This document shows positions 6,514 through 13,302 of a DNA stretch of 21,218 nucleotides, piece by piece (the first letter of the stretch is position 1; every line of letters begins with the position of its first letter). The notes under the pieces were generated by a model. That model searched no databases. It saw only the letters and a program-made list of their open reading frames with translations, and had not been told where the DNA came from. Both the position numbers and the translations under genes were made by a program. This DNA comes from UBA10002 sp964373775. GTDB lineage: Bacteria; Patescibacteriota; Minisyncoccia; Phycocordibacterales; UBA10002. The stretch is from the NCBI GenBank assembly GCA_964373775.1, contig CAYJWA010000007.1, positions 1 to 21,218 on the forward strand, read 5' to 3'.

Positions 6514-6594
6514 TGGAGCCAAGGGGGATCGAACCCCTCTATCCGAATGACAGTTACGGATTCCTCACCGTGAGGTGGCCCCGTATATGGCTCC
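6514..6594 (-). tRNA. tRNA-like gene, anticodon loop of Asp(GUC) type, non-canonical
   Basis: On the minus strand a 7-bp acceptor stem GGAGCCA/TGGCTCC, a perfect T-stem AGGGG/CCCCT with loop TTCGATC, and a discriminator A are all in the correct register. The only 7-nt loop with T33 and a purine at 37 is CTGTCAT, anticodon GTC. Its stem (ATCCGA/TCGGAT) pairs only if two bases (TA) bulge out. The D region is abnormal: a short CCTC-ACGGT-GAGG hairpin, with 12 additional bases before it. A second acceptor-like GGGGCCA begins 12 nt inside. The variable loop is only about two bases. CCA is not encoded. This may be a degenerate tRNA, a rearranged one, or a tRNA-like RNA of another kind. Confidence 0.5.
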
Positions 6595-6618
6595 ACGCTC
6601 AAAAGCATATCACAAATG

Positions 6619-6646
6619 AAAATCCGAGCCGTAAAGCTCGGATTTT
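6619..6646. terminator. Symmetric intrinsic terminator upstream of the tRNA-like gene
   Basis: Perfect 11-bp stem (6619-6629 with 6636-6646), AAAATCCGAGC, six-base loop, GCTCGGATTTT. No protein gene ends here on either strand, which suggests an unannotated short RNA ends at this point. Confidence 0.7.
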
Positions 6647-6660
6647 CGGGGATTCAAACG

Positions 6661-6676
6661 AATCCGTAACTGTCAG
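6661..6676. repeat. 16-nt inverted copy of the tRNA-like anticodon region
   Basis: The exact reverse complement of 6548-6563, the anticodon-stem part of the tRNA-like gene. Similarity continues with gaps: GTAGAGGAG follows here, where the tRNA-like strand has TAGAGGGG after a short gap. Confidence 0.85.
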
Positions 6677-6753
6677 TAGAGGAGTATACGGAAAGAGGAA
6701 ATAAAGTCAAGACCATTTGTGGATAACCTATTGCAGGTTACTATATCGTACAT

Positions 6754-7221
6754 ATGCCTCATATACATGACAAAATTGACTTCACGGTTGAGGTGTTTAT
6801 CGTACACAAAGACAAAGTGCTTTTGCGCATGCACGACAAGTACCAGAAGTGGATGAGCGTCGGCGGGCACATAGAGTTGGATGAGGACCCCGTGGAAGCG
6901 GCGCATCGGGAGGTGAAAGAAGAAGTGGGACTGGACATTGAACTGGTGGGCAATCAGAGAATATTTCACGATGTTGACCATAGCCGCGAGCTCATCCCGC
7001 CTATCGCGCTTAATCGTCATCACACCAACACCGAAGGACATGAACACATAACGCTTGTGTACTTCGCTCGGGCGGAGAGTACGGCCGTCAAGGCGCAATA
7101 CGAAAACGACAAAAGCGAGGAGTGTCGGTGGTCCTCCCGGGAAGATTTGGAGGCAATGGACCTGTGGCCAAATGTGCGCGCCTACGCGCTCGCGGCGCTT
7201 AAAAGGTTAGGAACAAAATAA
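6754..7221 (+). CDS. Nudix hydrolase 2
   Basis: 155 residues with a full Nudix box, 'GHIELDEDPVEAAHREVKEEVGL' (about 47-69), after an N-terminal strand 'FTVEVFIVHKDKVLLRMH'. A mid-protein segment 'IPPIALNRHHTNTEGHEHITLVYFA' is typical of larger Nudix subfamilies that recognise nucleotide or sugar-nucleotide substrates. The exact substrate is not predictable. The ATG at 6754 has no Shine-Dalgarno. TATATC (6742-6747) lies six bases upstream and TACTAT (6739-6744) overlaps it, suggesting a leaderless or nearly leaderless transcript. It is only distantly similar to Nudix gene 1, so not a recent duplicate. Confidence 0.9.
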   Translation: MPHIHDKIDFTVEVFIVHKDKVLLRMHDKYQKWMSVGGHIELDEDPVEAAHREVKEEVGLDIELVGNQRIFHDVDHSRELIPPIALNRHHTNTEGHEHITLVYFARAESTAVKAQYENDKSEECRWSSREDLEAMDLWPNVRAYALAALKRLGTK

Positions 7222-7234
7222 ATCCCCAAAATAA

Positions 7235-7264
7235 CATTCCAACATTCTGCAGAATGTTGGAATG
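7235..7264. promoter_or_regulatory. 30-bp perfect palindrome, candidate operator
   Basis: Perfectly self-complementary, centred between 7249 and 7250 (CTG|CAG). Its right end overlaps the -35 box (7262-7267) of the promoter that follows, the classic place for a repressor site. It has no loop and no T-tract. Confidence 0.65.
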
Positions 7265-7290
7265 ACATTGGAAGATATATATTGTATAAT
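7262..7290 (+). promoter_or_regulatory. Sigma-70-type promoter of the nucleotidyltransferase gene
   Basis: ATGACA (7262-7267), 17-nt spacer, TATAAT (7285-7290): 5 of 6 and 6 of 6 matches. This is one of the best full promoters in the window. It gives a short leader of about 30 nt before the ATG at 7329. Confidence 0.75.
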
Positions 7291-7328
7291 ATTTTTCTCC
7301 GCATCGTAGTTTGATAAGATACAGCGTT

Positions 7329-7811
7329 ATGAAGAAGAAACCGGCAAAAAGGGAAAAAGGAATTGTGGTGGCGGTCTCCGGTGGGTTCGACCCCGTGCAT
7401 ATCGGGCATGTCCGGCTGTTTAACGGAGCGAAGAAGCTCGGGGACAAACTCGTGGTGATACTGAACAACGATAACTGGCTCCTCACGAAGAAGGGCTTTG
7501 TCTTTATGAATGAACGCGAGCGCAAAGAGATTCTTGAGTCGTTCTCTGCGGTGGATGAAGTGGTCATCACGGCGCACAAAAAGAACGACCCGGACCGTAG
7601 TATCTGCCGCGAACTGCACAAACTCAAACCCGACATCTTCGCGAACGGCGGCGACCGCGACAAGGCGGATGCGCAAAACAAACGCTCCTCGCTCAATCCG
7701 GAGGCCGTTCTCTGCGAGCGGCTCGGCATCAGGACCGTGTTCAATGTCGGGAAGGGAGGAAAGGTTCGTTCCAGCTCGGAGTTGGTGAATCGGTTTAGAG
7801 ATACTCACTAG
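7329..7811 (+). CDS. Cytidylyltransferase-like nucleotidyltransferase
   Basis: 160 residues. The HxGH nucleotidyltransferase signature appears as 'SGGFDPVHIGHVRLFNGAKKLGD' (about 15-37), and the second nucleotide-binding motif as 'RSSSELV' near the C-terminus. 'NGGDRDKAD' matches the region typical of RfaE/HldE C-domain-like and glycerol-3-phosphate cytidylyltransferase-like enzymes. It probably transfers AMP or CMP to a sugar phosphate or small phosphorylated alcohol for cell-surface synthesis; the substrate cannot be read from the sequence. The in-frame ATG at 7329 is preferred over an upstream start at 7311 because of the promoter position and the Lys-rich N-terminus. It is transcribed from its own promoter beside a perfect palindrome. 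Confidence 0.85.
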   Translation: MKKKPAKREKGIVVAVSGGFDPVHIGHVRLFNGAKKLGDKLVVILNNDNWLLTKKGFVFMNERERKEILESFSAVDEVVITAHKKNDPDRSICRELHKLKPDIFANGGDRDKADAQNKRSSLNPEAVLCERLGIRTVFNVGKGGKVRSSSELVNRFRDTH

Positions 7812-7951
7812 TGTCGTGTCATTCCAACGGTTAAAGCCCGACGGCTTGTCCGTATAGGGAAAGTGGGAATCTAGATGAATCTCGTTCAGTCCTAGTTCCT
7901 CGCTTTCGCGAGGATGACGATTCTTGCCTCGTTTCAGCCACACTACTTTTG

Positions 7952-7960
7952 TGTTATATT
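7952..7960 (+). promoter_or_regulatory. Extended -10 of the ABC ATPase gene (leaderless arrangement)
   Basis: TGTTATATT, with the hexamer at 7955-7960 and six bases before the ATG at 7967. The preceding 140 nt (7812-7951) hold no gene, only a CCTCGC/GCGAGG hairpin near 7900. Confidence 0.6.
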
Positions 7961-7966
7961 CAGGAA

Positions 7967-8692
7967 ATGAGCGCGATTGTTGAGGTGCAAAATCTGGTCA
8001 AGACATTTGGGTCCGTCCGCGCGGTGGACGGGCTTTCGTTCACTGTGGAAGGGGGAACCATCACGGGGCTTTTGGGACCGAACGGGGCGGGGAAGACGAC
8101 GACCATTCAGATGCTCCTTGACCTCATCACGCCGACCTCTGGCGCGGTGCGGATATTTGGAAAAGAGTACCGCACCGCCCGCGAAGAGATTCTCGGCGCG
8201 CTCAATTTCTCCTCGCCCTATGTCTCCCTTCCGGGGAACCTCACGGTCTGTGAAAACCTGCTCACCTTTGGTCGGCTCTACGGTGTCCGCGATATTCGGG
8301 GAAAAATCCGAAGCCTCTCCGATTTCTTCGGCATCGGCGAGTTTCTGTCCAAGATGACCTCGAATCTCTCGACGGGACAGCTCACGCGCCTCAACCTCAC
8401 CAAGGCGCTTCTCAACGACCCAAAGCTCCTCCTTTTAGACGAGCCCACCGCATCGCTTGACCCCGACATCGCCGACCGGACGCGCGCGCTTCTCAAGCGC
8501 ATTCAGAAAGAGCGCGGCGTTACGATTCTCTACACCTCGCACAACATGCAGGAAGTGGAAGAGATTTGCGACCGCGTCATTTTCATCCAGCACGGGCGGC
8601 TCAAAGACGAAGGAACGCCCTCCGAGTTGGTAACTAAATACGGGAGAGAAGACCTTAACGATGTTTTTTTGCATATCGCGAGGACGCAGTAA
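7967..8692 (+). CDS. ABC transporter ATP-binding protein (ABC-2 type exporter)
   Basis: 241 residues; powers export by the membrane permease encoded at 9147. Walker A 'GLLGPNGAGKTT' (about 37-48), signature motif 'LSTGQLTRLNL' (about 133-143, with STGQ in place of the usual SGGQ), Walker B 'LLLLDEPTASLDP' (about 153-165), and H-loop 'TSHN' (about 190). The domain order is that of DrrA/CcmA-like multidrug or polysaccharide exporters. The ATG at 7967 is chosen over an upstream in-frame start because it follows an extended -10 and matches the family N-terminus. The partner permease is separated by a four-helix-bundle gene that appears to have been inserted into the pair. Confidence 0.93.
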   Translation: MSAIVEVQNLVKTFGSVRAVDGLSFTVEGGTITGLLGPNGAGKTTTIQMLLDLITPTSGAVRIFGKEYRTAREEILGALNFSSPYVSLPGNLTVCENLLTFGRLYGVRDIRGKIRSLSDFFGIGEFLSKMTSNLSTGQLTRLNLTKALLNDPKLLLLDEPTASLDPDIADRTRALLKRIQKERGVTILYTSHNMQEVEEICDRVIFIQHGRLKDEGTPSELVTKYGREDLNDVFLHIARTQ

Positions 8693-8727
8693 ACATTTTG
8701 ATATTTTGATATTTTGAAATAAAGAAT
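8693..8727. repeat. TTTTGATA-rich left flank of the four-helix-bundle gene
   Basis: Three ATTTTGA units in tandem directly after the ATPase stop. The reverse complement of the right flank (9115-9146) begins with the same ATTTTGA word, so the gene is framed by loosely inverted AT-rich sequence. Confidence 0.5.
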
Positions 8728-9114
8728 ATGGCAACGATTACACAATTTGAAGATTTGATCTGTTGGCAAAAAGCGAGAGAGTTTGCGAATCGCATTTTCG
8801 ATATTACTGATAAGCCGATTTTTAAGGATTACGATTTGAAACGACAACTACGCAGAGCGGCTATTTCTCCGATGTCTAACATTGCCGAAGGTTTTGGTCG
8901 GGGCACAAGGGCGGAATTTGTCGATGCACTTTACACTGCAAGAGGAGAGGTTAGCGAAGCAAGGAGTCAGTTGTATATAGCTTTTGACCGTATGTATCTT
9001 AATAAAACGGACTTCGAAAAAGGTTTGTCCTTAAGTGACGAATGTGCGCGACTCATCCAAAGTTTTTCAAAAAAGATTAAGCTGAATGTGCATCGCGGCA
9101 CGCAGTTCAAATAA
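8728..9114 (+). CDS. Four-helix-bundle (S23/IVS-type) protein
   Basis: 128 residues of the family first known from intervening sequences of 23S rRNA genes and related to the bAvd accessory protein of diversity-generating retroelements. Diagnostic features: 'FEDLICWQKAREFANRIF' at the start, 'LKRQLRRAAISPMSNIAEGFGRG' in the second helix, and 'ARGEVSEARSQLYIA' in the third. The protein is probably a pentameric, basic, RNA- or DNA-binding bundle; no enzymatic activity is known. Here it sits between an ABC ATPase and its permease, flanked by AT-rich inverted words, which points to insertion rather than operon membership. Another family member, broken by a stop, lies at 11791. Confidence 0.9.
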   Translation: MATITQFEDLICWQKAREFANRIFDITDKPIFKDYDLKRQLRRAAISPMSNIAEGFGRGTRAEFVDALYTARGEVSEARSQLYIAFDRMYLNKTDFEKGLSLSDECARLIQSFSKKIKLNVHRGTQFK

Positions 9115-9146
9115 CTCAAAATGTCTAAATTTCTAAATCTCAAAAT
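9115..9146. repeat. AT-rich right flank of the four-helix-bundle gene
   Basis: CTCAAAAT words at both ends with TCTAAAT/TTCTAAAT between. It is the inverted counterpart of the left flank and runs directly into the permease ATG. Confidence 0.45.
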
Positions 9147-9938
9147 ATGAAATGGCATCGTATCAACGCACTGCTCATCCGCCACCTCTATCTCTATCAG
9201 AGGAGCTTTCCGCGCATCTTAGACATTGTCTACTGGCCGGTCATGGAACTTCTCGTGTGGGGGTTCTTGAGCGTCTATATTGAGAAGATGGGTGTCGGCG
9301 GCTTCAATGCCGTCACGGTTCTTCTCGGCGCGGTGATTTTCTGGGATTTTCTCAATCAGTCGCAGAAGTCCGTCTCCATCGCGTTTTTGGAAGAAATCTG
9401 GGAGAAAAATCTCCTCAATATCTTTGTGACACCCCTGCGGCTTTCCGAGTTTTTCATCTCCACACTCCTCGTCGGACTCGTGCGGCTCATCCTTGTCGGC
9501 ATTATTCTTACGGCGCTTTCATTCCTTCTCTATCGCTTCGATCTCTTTAGCTTAGGTTTTGCGCTCATTCCGTTTGTGCTCAACCTCTTTCTCTTTGGGT
9601 GGGCACTCGGGCTTTTCGCAAACGCCATCATCTTGCGCTTCGGGACATCCGCGCAGATTCTCGCGTGGGGCTTTATCGTGCTCATCCAGCCCTTCTCCGC
9701 AGTATTTTATCCGGTCTCCGCGCTCCCGTCGTTCCTGCAGGGAGTTGCCTACCTGCTTCCGTCCACCTATGTCTTTGAAGGTATGCGCGCGGTCTTCACG
9801 ACCGGCGCCCTCTCAACCGCGCACTTTTGGGGCGCGCTCGTCGCGAACGCCGCTTACCTCGCCTTCATGCTCTGGTTTTTCCTCAGGATGTTCGCGTATG
9901 TCAAACGCGAGGGGAAACTCCTGAAACTGGAAGGATAA
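9147..9938 (+). CDS. ABC-2 type transporter permease
   Basis: 263 residues. Six hydrophobic segments are visible, including 'ILDIVYWPVMELLVWGFLSV', 'LLVGLVRLILVGIILTALSF', 'FALIPFVLNLFLFGWALGLF' and a C-terminal 'AYLAFMLWFFLRMFAYV'. 'YLLPSTYVFEGMR' near residue 210 is a conserved feature of ABC-2 permeases. Together with the ATPase at 7967 it would make an exporter; the substrate is unknown. There is no promoter of the six-base-gap type here, so it is probably transcribed with the ATPase through the four-helix-bundle gene. Confidence 0.9.
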   Translation: MKWHRINALLIRHLYLYQRSFPRILDIVYWPVMELLVWGFLSVYIEKMGVGGFNAVTVLLGAVIFWDFLNQSQKSVSIAFLEEIWEKNLLNIFVTPLRLSEFFISTLLVGLVRLILVGIILTALSFLLYRFDLFSLGFALIPFVLNLFLFGWALGLFANAIILRFGTSAQILAWGFIVLIQPFSAVFYPVSALPSFLQGVAYLLPSTYVFEGMRAVFTTGALSTAHFWGALVANAAYLAFMLWFFLRMFAYVKREGKLLKLEG

Positions 9939-9944
9939 TAGAGG

Positions 9945-10035
9945 AGGTTAAGGTTAGGAAGCCGGATTGGGTTAAGATGTATGGTTATGTCCTAGTCCTA
10001 ACCCTTGTACCAAACTGGCTTCTTAACCCTAACCT
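9945..10035. repeat. GGTTAAGGTTAG palindrome, empty form
   Basis: Arms 9945-9970 and 10010-10035 match in inverted orientation at 22 of 26 positions, around about 40 nt of unrelated sequence. The arms resemble the inverted repeats that flank the broken four-helix-bundle gene at 11750-12247, so this appears to be the same element without cargo. Confidence 0.75.
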
Positions 10036-10045
10036 GATTCTCGGC

Positions 10046-10051
10046 TATACT
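10046..10051 (+). promoter_or_regulatory. -10 box of the bactofilin-like gene (leaderless arrangement)
   Basis: TATACT with TTAACC 17 nt upstream (10023-10028), and exactly six bases before the ATG at 10058. The -35 lies inside the right arm of the palindrome, so the repeat appears to have supplied part of the promoter. Confidence 0.5.
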
Positions 10052-10057
10052 ACGCCT

Positions 10058-11176
10058 ATGCTCAAAAAGGCATTTACACTTCTCGCTCTCGCCGTTCTGC
10101 CGATGTTCGCTCTGGCCGCCACCGTTCGCGTCGGCGATTATTTTCTGAAAGGCGCTGAGACCGTCTCTGACGACCTTTACACGCTCGGGGAGAGCGTTGT
10201 CTTTGCCGGTTCGGTCCACGGCGATGCCCTCGCCGCGGCGCGCACCGTCCAAAGCGAGGGAACACTCCGCGCTGACGCGCTCTTTGTGGGCGAGACCGTA
10301 TTGGTCGGGGGAGTCGTGGCGGATGATGTACGGGTTCTCGGCGGGACAGTGCGGATTCGCGGAAAGATTGCGGGGGATGCGGTGGTTGTCGGCGCGAAGA
10401 TTATTCTGGAAAAGGACTCCGTTGTTTCCGGAAATCTGTACGCAGTCGGTGGGGAAATTATTATTGCCGGGGTTGTTTCCGGCGAGGTAAAAACCGTCGG
10501 GGGATCTGTCCGCGTTTCCGGCTCTGTCGGCGGCACGGCTGAAATATGGGGAGAGGAAATAGAGCTTCTCTCGGGTGCTTCTGTAGGGAGTGACTTCATC
10601 TATCACGCGTCTCGCGAAGCAACTGTCGCTACCGATGCGTATATTGGCGGCGAGACGCTCTTTGATAAACAGAACGGCGCAGCGAAGGGCATTTGGTCGT
10701 CGCTCGCGTCCGGATTCGTTTCGTTCCAACTTCTCGCAACGCTCGCCGGAGCATTTTCTCTCTTTCTTTTGTTTCGGGAGCGCACCGAGGAGCTTCTTCT
10801 GGATGCGTCGGAGAATTTCTGGCAGCGGATTCTGCGGGGACTTTTGTTTTTCCTTATCGCGCCATTTGCGGGCGCATTTCTCTTTTTCACCGCAGTCGGC
10901 ATTCCGCTCGCTTTTGCGCTTCTCGCGCTCTACCTTGCCGGACTCGTTTTCTCGGCATCATATGCGGGGATGCTTCTCGGCACCATGCTTTCGCGGCCGC
11001 TCTTTCGCTGCTCCGCGTTTCCGCTTTCCGCGCGCACTGTCTTTGTCGGCGTAGCCCTCCTCTCGTTCCTTCAAGCGGTTCCGTATCTGGGGTTTGCCGT
11101 ACTGTTCCTTTTCACGCTTGCATCCTTCGGCTCAATTGGTACGATAGGATGGCGGCGTTTGAAGCAGACGCCCTAA
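10058..11176 (+). CDS. Bactofilin-like polymer-forming membrane protein
   Basis: 372 residues. A signal peptide (about 1-21) of form MLKKAFTLLALAVLPMFALA precedes a long region (about 22-205) of short Val/Gly-rich repeats such as 'VRVLGGTVRIRGKIAGDAVVVGAK', the right-handed beta-helix pattern of bactofilin-type proteins. Four or five hydrophobic segments follow from about residue 212 ('LLATLAGAFSLFLLF', 'LLFFLIAPFAGAFLFF', 'FALLALYLAGLVF', 'FAVLFLFTLASFG'). The signal peptide would place the beta-helix outside the membrane, unlike cytoplasmic bactofilins. A role in envelope organisation is inferred, not shown. The ATG at 10058 gives a clean signal peptide; longer in-frame extensions run back through repeat sequence. 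Confidence 0.8.
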   Translation: MLKKAFTLLALAVLPMFALAATVRVGDYFLKGAETVSDDLYTLGESVVFAGSVHGDALAAARTVQSEGTLRADALFVGETVLVGGVVADDVRVLGGTVRIRGKIAGDAVVVGAKIILEKDSVVSGNLYAVGGEIIIAGVVSGEVKTVGGSVRVSGSVGGTAEIWGEEIELLSGASVGSDFIYHASREATVATDAYIGGETLFDKQNGAAKGIWSSLASGFVSFQLLATLAGAFSLFLLFRERTEELLLDASENFWQRILRGLLFFLIAPFAGAFLFFTAVGIPLAFALLALYLAGLVFSASYAGMLLGTMLSRPLFRCSAFPLSARTVFVGVALLSFLQAVPYLGFAVLFLFTLASFGSIGTIGWRRLKQTP

Positions 11177-11177
11177 A

Positions 11178-11343
11178 AAGAAAATAGAATACCTAATTTC
11201 GAGTATCGAAAAATATCCAATATCAAGAAAGAAACAAGAAAGCCAAAGAAGACGAACGGAGTTTTGAACTTGATTTTCTCTTACCGTGTTTTTGATATTC
11301 GGTATTTTCCAAGATTAGATATTCGAGATTCGATATTTTCTTG
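11178..11343. repeat. AT-rich imperfect palindrome between envelope genes
   Basis: Left arm about 11178-11226 and right arm about 11289-11343 carry the same words in inverted order (AAGAAAATA, GAATATC-like, CAATATCAA). It covers the whole gap between two genes. Confidence 0.6.
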
Positions 11344-11345
11344 TT

Positions 11346-11753
11346 ATGTCTCCTCTCATTAAATTCTTTGACCGTCTGGAAGACCGCGTGCGGGAGTTTC
11401 TTTCCCGCAGCCCCATTGCCTACGGCATTATCGGCGGCATTGCTGTTGTCATGTTTTGGCGCGGTGTGTGGCATACCGCTGACCTCATTGAAGCGGGAGG
11501 AAGTATTTTCGCGCCTCTCTTTACCGCGCCGGTCTCCACTGTTTTGAGCGCGCTCGCGCTTCTTCTCACGGGATTGTTCGTCTCCTTTTTTATCGGTGAC
11601 CGGATTATCCTCTCCGGTCTCAAGCATGAGAAGAAGATAGAAGAGAAGACCGAAGCAGAAGTCCGCGCTGAAGGCGTGCTCCTTGTCGATATCTACAAAA
11701 AGGTTGAGAAGATAGAGAGAGATATCGCACAGCTTAAAGAGAATAAAGGTTAG
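11346..11753 (+). CDS. Small membrane protein with coiled-coil tail
   Basis: 135 residues, not recognised as a named family. Two hydrophobic segments, 'IAYGIIGGIAVVMFWRGVW' (about 24-42) and 'VSTVLSALALLLTGLFVSFF' (about 63-82), are followed by a highly charged tail 'HEKKIEEKTEAEV' to 'YKKVEKIERDIAQLKENKG', which has heptad character and could form a coiled coil in the cytoplasm. The stop codon lies within the GGTTAGGG words that begin the left inverted repeat at 11750, so the element abuts or has slightly reshaped the C-terminus. Confidence 0.75.
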   Translation: MSPLIKFFDRLEDRVREFLSRSPIAYGIIGGIAVVMFWRGVWHTADLIEAGGSIFAPLFTAPVSTVLSALALLLTGLFVSFFIGDRIILSGLKHEKKIEEKTEAEVRAEGVLLVDIYKKVEKIERDIAQLKENKG

Positions 11754-11790
11754 GGTTAGGGGGCCGGAATAGATTAAGGTTAGGGTTAAG
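11750..11790. repeat. Left inverted repeat of the four-helix-bundle element
   Basis: 41 nt of GGTTAGGGTTAG / CCGGAAT type sequence. It matches the reverse complement of 12207-12247 at 30 of 41 positions; ten of the eleven differences are A/G. Confidence 0.75.
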
Positions 11791-12201
11791 ATGTCAGAAA
11801 CCGAAAACAAACCCATACGCAGTTTCCGTGACCTGTATGTGTACCAACGGTCATATAATGCGATGCCCTCTGTAATGAAAGATGTAGTGCCCTTCCTTCC
11901 GAAGAAAGAATAATTTGACTTGCAGGACCAGTTATCCCGTTCCTCAAAAGCAGTTCCCCGACTCATCGCAGAAGGATATGCCAAACGTCATCAAATCTCC
12001 GGTTTCCAGAAATATATTGATGATGCGATGGCGGAAGCAAACGAAACTGCCGCCAGTCTGGAACAGTGCAGAGATTTATACAGTGAATATGTTGACACAA
12101 CACTCTGTTCCAAACTGATCGCCGAATACGATGTCATTGTAGGGCAGTTGTATCAATTATGTCGAAGTTGGAAAAGTTTTGAACAACGGCAACCGAAATA
12201 G
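11791..12201 (+). pseudogene. Four-helix-bundle (S23/IVS-type) protein, broken by a stop
   Basis: Continuous reading from ATG 11791 to TAG 12199-12201 gives a full-length family member except for TAA at codon 41 (11911-11913). Before the stop: 'RSFRDLYVYQRSYNAM' (helix 1). After it: 'FDLQDQLSRSSKAVPRLIAEGYAKR', the family's most conserved stretch, then 'FQKYIDDAMAEANETAASLEQC' and 'AEYDVIVGQLYQLCRSWKSF'. A single-base change (TAA to GAA or AAA) would restore it. The 3' part retains an open frame from a TTG at about 11929, but that would lack helix 1. It is only distantly similar to the copy at 8728. The gene fills the space between two inverted repeats. Confidence 0.85.
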
Positions 12202-12206
12202 CTTTT

Positions 12207-12247
12207 CCTAACCTTAACCCTAACCCAATCTGGCTTCTTAACCTTAA
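12207..12247. repeat. Right inverted repeat of the four-helix-bundle element
   Basis: Partner of 11750-11790, with CCTTAACCCTAACCCAATCTGG-type words shortened here to the key units CCTTAACC and CAATCTGGCTT. The right arm of the empty palindrome (9997-10035) shares CTGGCTTCTTAACC. Confidence 0.75.
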
Positions 12248-12256
12248 CCAATACTC

Positions 12257-13279
12257 ATGTCCTCCCGCACCGTCGAACTCGGCTTCTTTTTTATACTGGC
12301 GGTAGCCGCCGCCGTCCTTTCCTTTTTCATCTTCAAGCCGTATTTGAGCGCGCTTTTTGCGGCGCTCGTGTTCTCCATCGCGTTTCGTCCGGTACATAAG
12401 TTTTTTTTGCGCAGGAGGATGCGTGAAGGTCTTGCGGCGCTGCTCACGCTTCTCTTCCTTTTTCTCGTTGTGTTGATTCCGGTAACTCTGTTCGGCTTTT
12501 TTATCTTTGACGACGCGCAGAAGCTTCTGACGCAAGTCCGCGCGGGCGCTCCCCTTTTGGAGCAGGTTGATGCATTCTCTGCGCCGATTGAGGAGCGCGT
12601 GCAGCGGTTCATTCCGGACGCGCGTTTTTCCCTTTCGGAATACTTGCGGGAAGGACTTTCGTTTCTGGTCGGAAATCTGGGGAGCGTCTTTTCTGGGGCG
12701 GTCTTGTTCGTCTTCAAGACCTTCGTCATGCTCCTCGCACTCTTTTATCTTTTTCGCGACGGGGAACATCTTCGCTCGTTTGCGGTGCAACTCTCTCCGT
12801 TGACGAACGAGTATGACGAGCGAATTCTGAAACGGCTGGAGGAGGCAATCGCGTCCGTGGTGAAGGGAAAGCTTCTCATCGTGCTCATTCAAGGGGTGCT
12901 TGCGGCTATCGGGTTCGCGCTCTTTTCGGTGCCGCACCCGGTACTCTGGGGAGCGGCGACTGCTCTTGCGGCACTGATTCCCGCGGTCGGGGTCGCGATT
13001 GTCTTTGTGCCGGTCGTCGTCTATCTTTTCTTCACCGGCGGCGCTCTGACTGCGCTTGGCGTTCTTATCTTCGGCGTCTGTATCGGCCTAATTGATAATT
13101 TTCTCGGCCCCATTCTGTATGAGCGTGGATTGCGGCTCCATCCCTTTCTCATTCTCCTTTCGGTTCTCGGGGGCCTCGCGTTTTTCGGTCCGGTCGGATT
13201 TCTTGCGGGTCCGGTTACGCTCTCGCTTCTTTTTGCGCTCCTTGATATCTACCCGCTGCTGTTTGAGCGAAAATCTTGA
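12257..13279 (+). CDS. AI-2E family permease
   Basis: 340 residues of the PF01594 type. A paired N-terminal hydrophobic stretch ('GFFFILAVAAAVLSFFIF' and 'LSALFAALVFSIAFRPV') is followed by a third at 'LLTLLFLFLVVLIPVTLFGF', a soluble middle region (about 88-150), and a block of further helices including 'LFSVPHPVLWGAATALAALIP', 'GVAIVFVPVVVYLFF' and 'FLAGPVTLSLLFALL'. 'IDNFLGPILYERGLRLHP' in the last third is a good family marker. Members export autoinducer-2, act as Na+/H+ antiporters, or have unknown substrates; which applies here cannot be told. The start lies 10 nt after the right inverted repeat. Confidence 0.9.
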   Translation: MSSRTVELGFFFILAVAAAVLSFFIFKPYLSALFAALVFSIAFRPVHKFFLRRRMREGLAALLTLLFLFLVVLIPVTLFGFFIFDDAQKLLTQVRAGAPLLEQVDAFSAPIEERVQRFIPDARFSLSEYLREGLSFLVGNLGSVFSGAVLFVFKTFVMLLALFYLFRDGEHLRSFAVQLSPLTNEYDERILKRLEEAIASVVKGKLLIVLIQGVLAAIGFALFSVPHPVLWGAATALAALIPAVGVAIVFVPVVVYLFFTGGALTALGVLIFGVCIGLIDNFLGPILYERGLRLHPFLILLSVLGGLAFFGPVGFLAGPVTLSLLFALLDIYPLLFERKS

Positions 13280-13302
13280 ATATGCAAAAGACAGTATCCA
13301 GT

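Noticed and set aside
6514..6594. tmRNA or selenocysteine tRNA
   Set aside because: The acceptor strands are only 81 nt apart, no tag reading frame is present, and no UCA anticodon loop or extended acceptor arm can be folded.
7182..7943. 253-codon minus-strand frame over the nucleotidyltransferase
   Set aside because: Antisense shadow of a well-supported gene with an intact HxGH motif.
11911..11913. Stop-codon reassignment to explain the in-frame TAA
   Set aside because: Reassignment known in this radiation concerns UGA, and TAA is used as a normal stop by murB and obg here; a mutation is simpler.
11746..12247. Telomere-like (TTAGGG) repeats as a replicon end
   Set aside because: The words occur as short inverted arms around a gene and again at 9945-10035, inside a continuous chromosome-like gene order, so a dispersed repeat explains them better.
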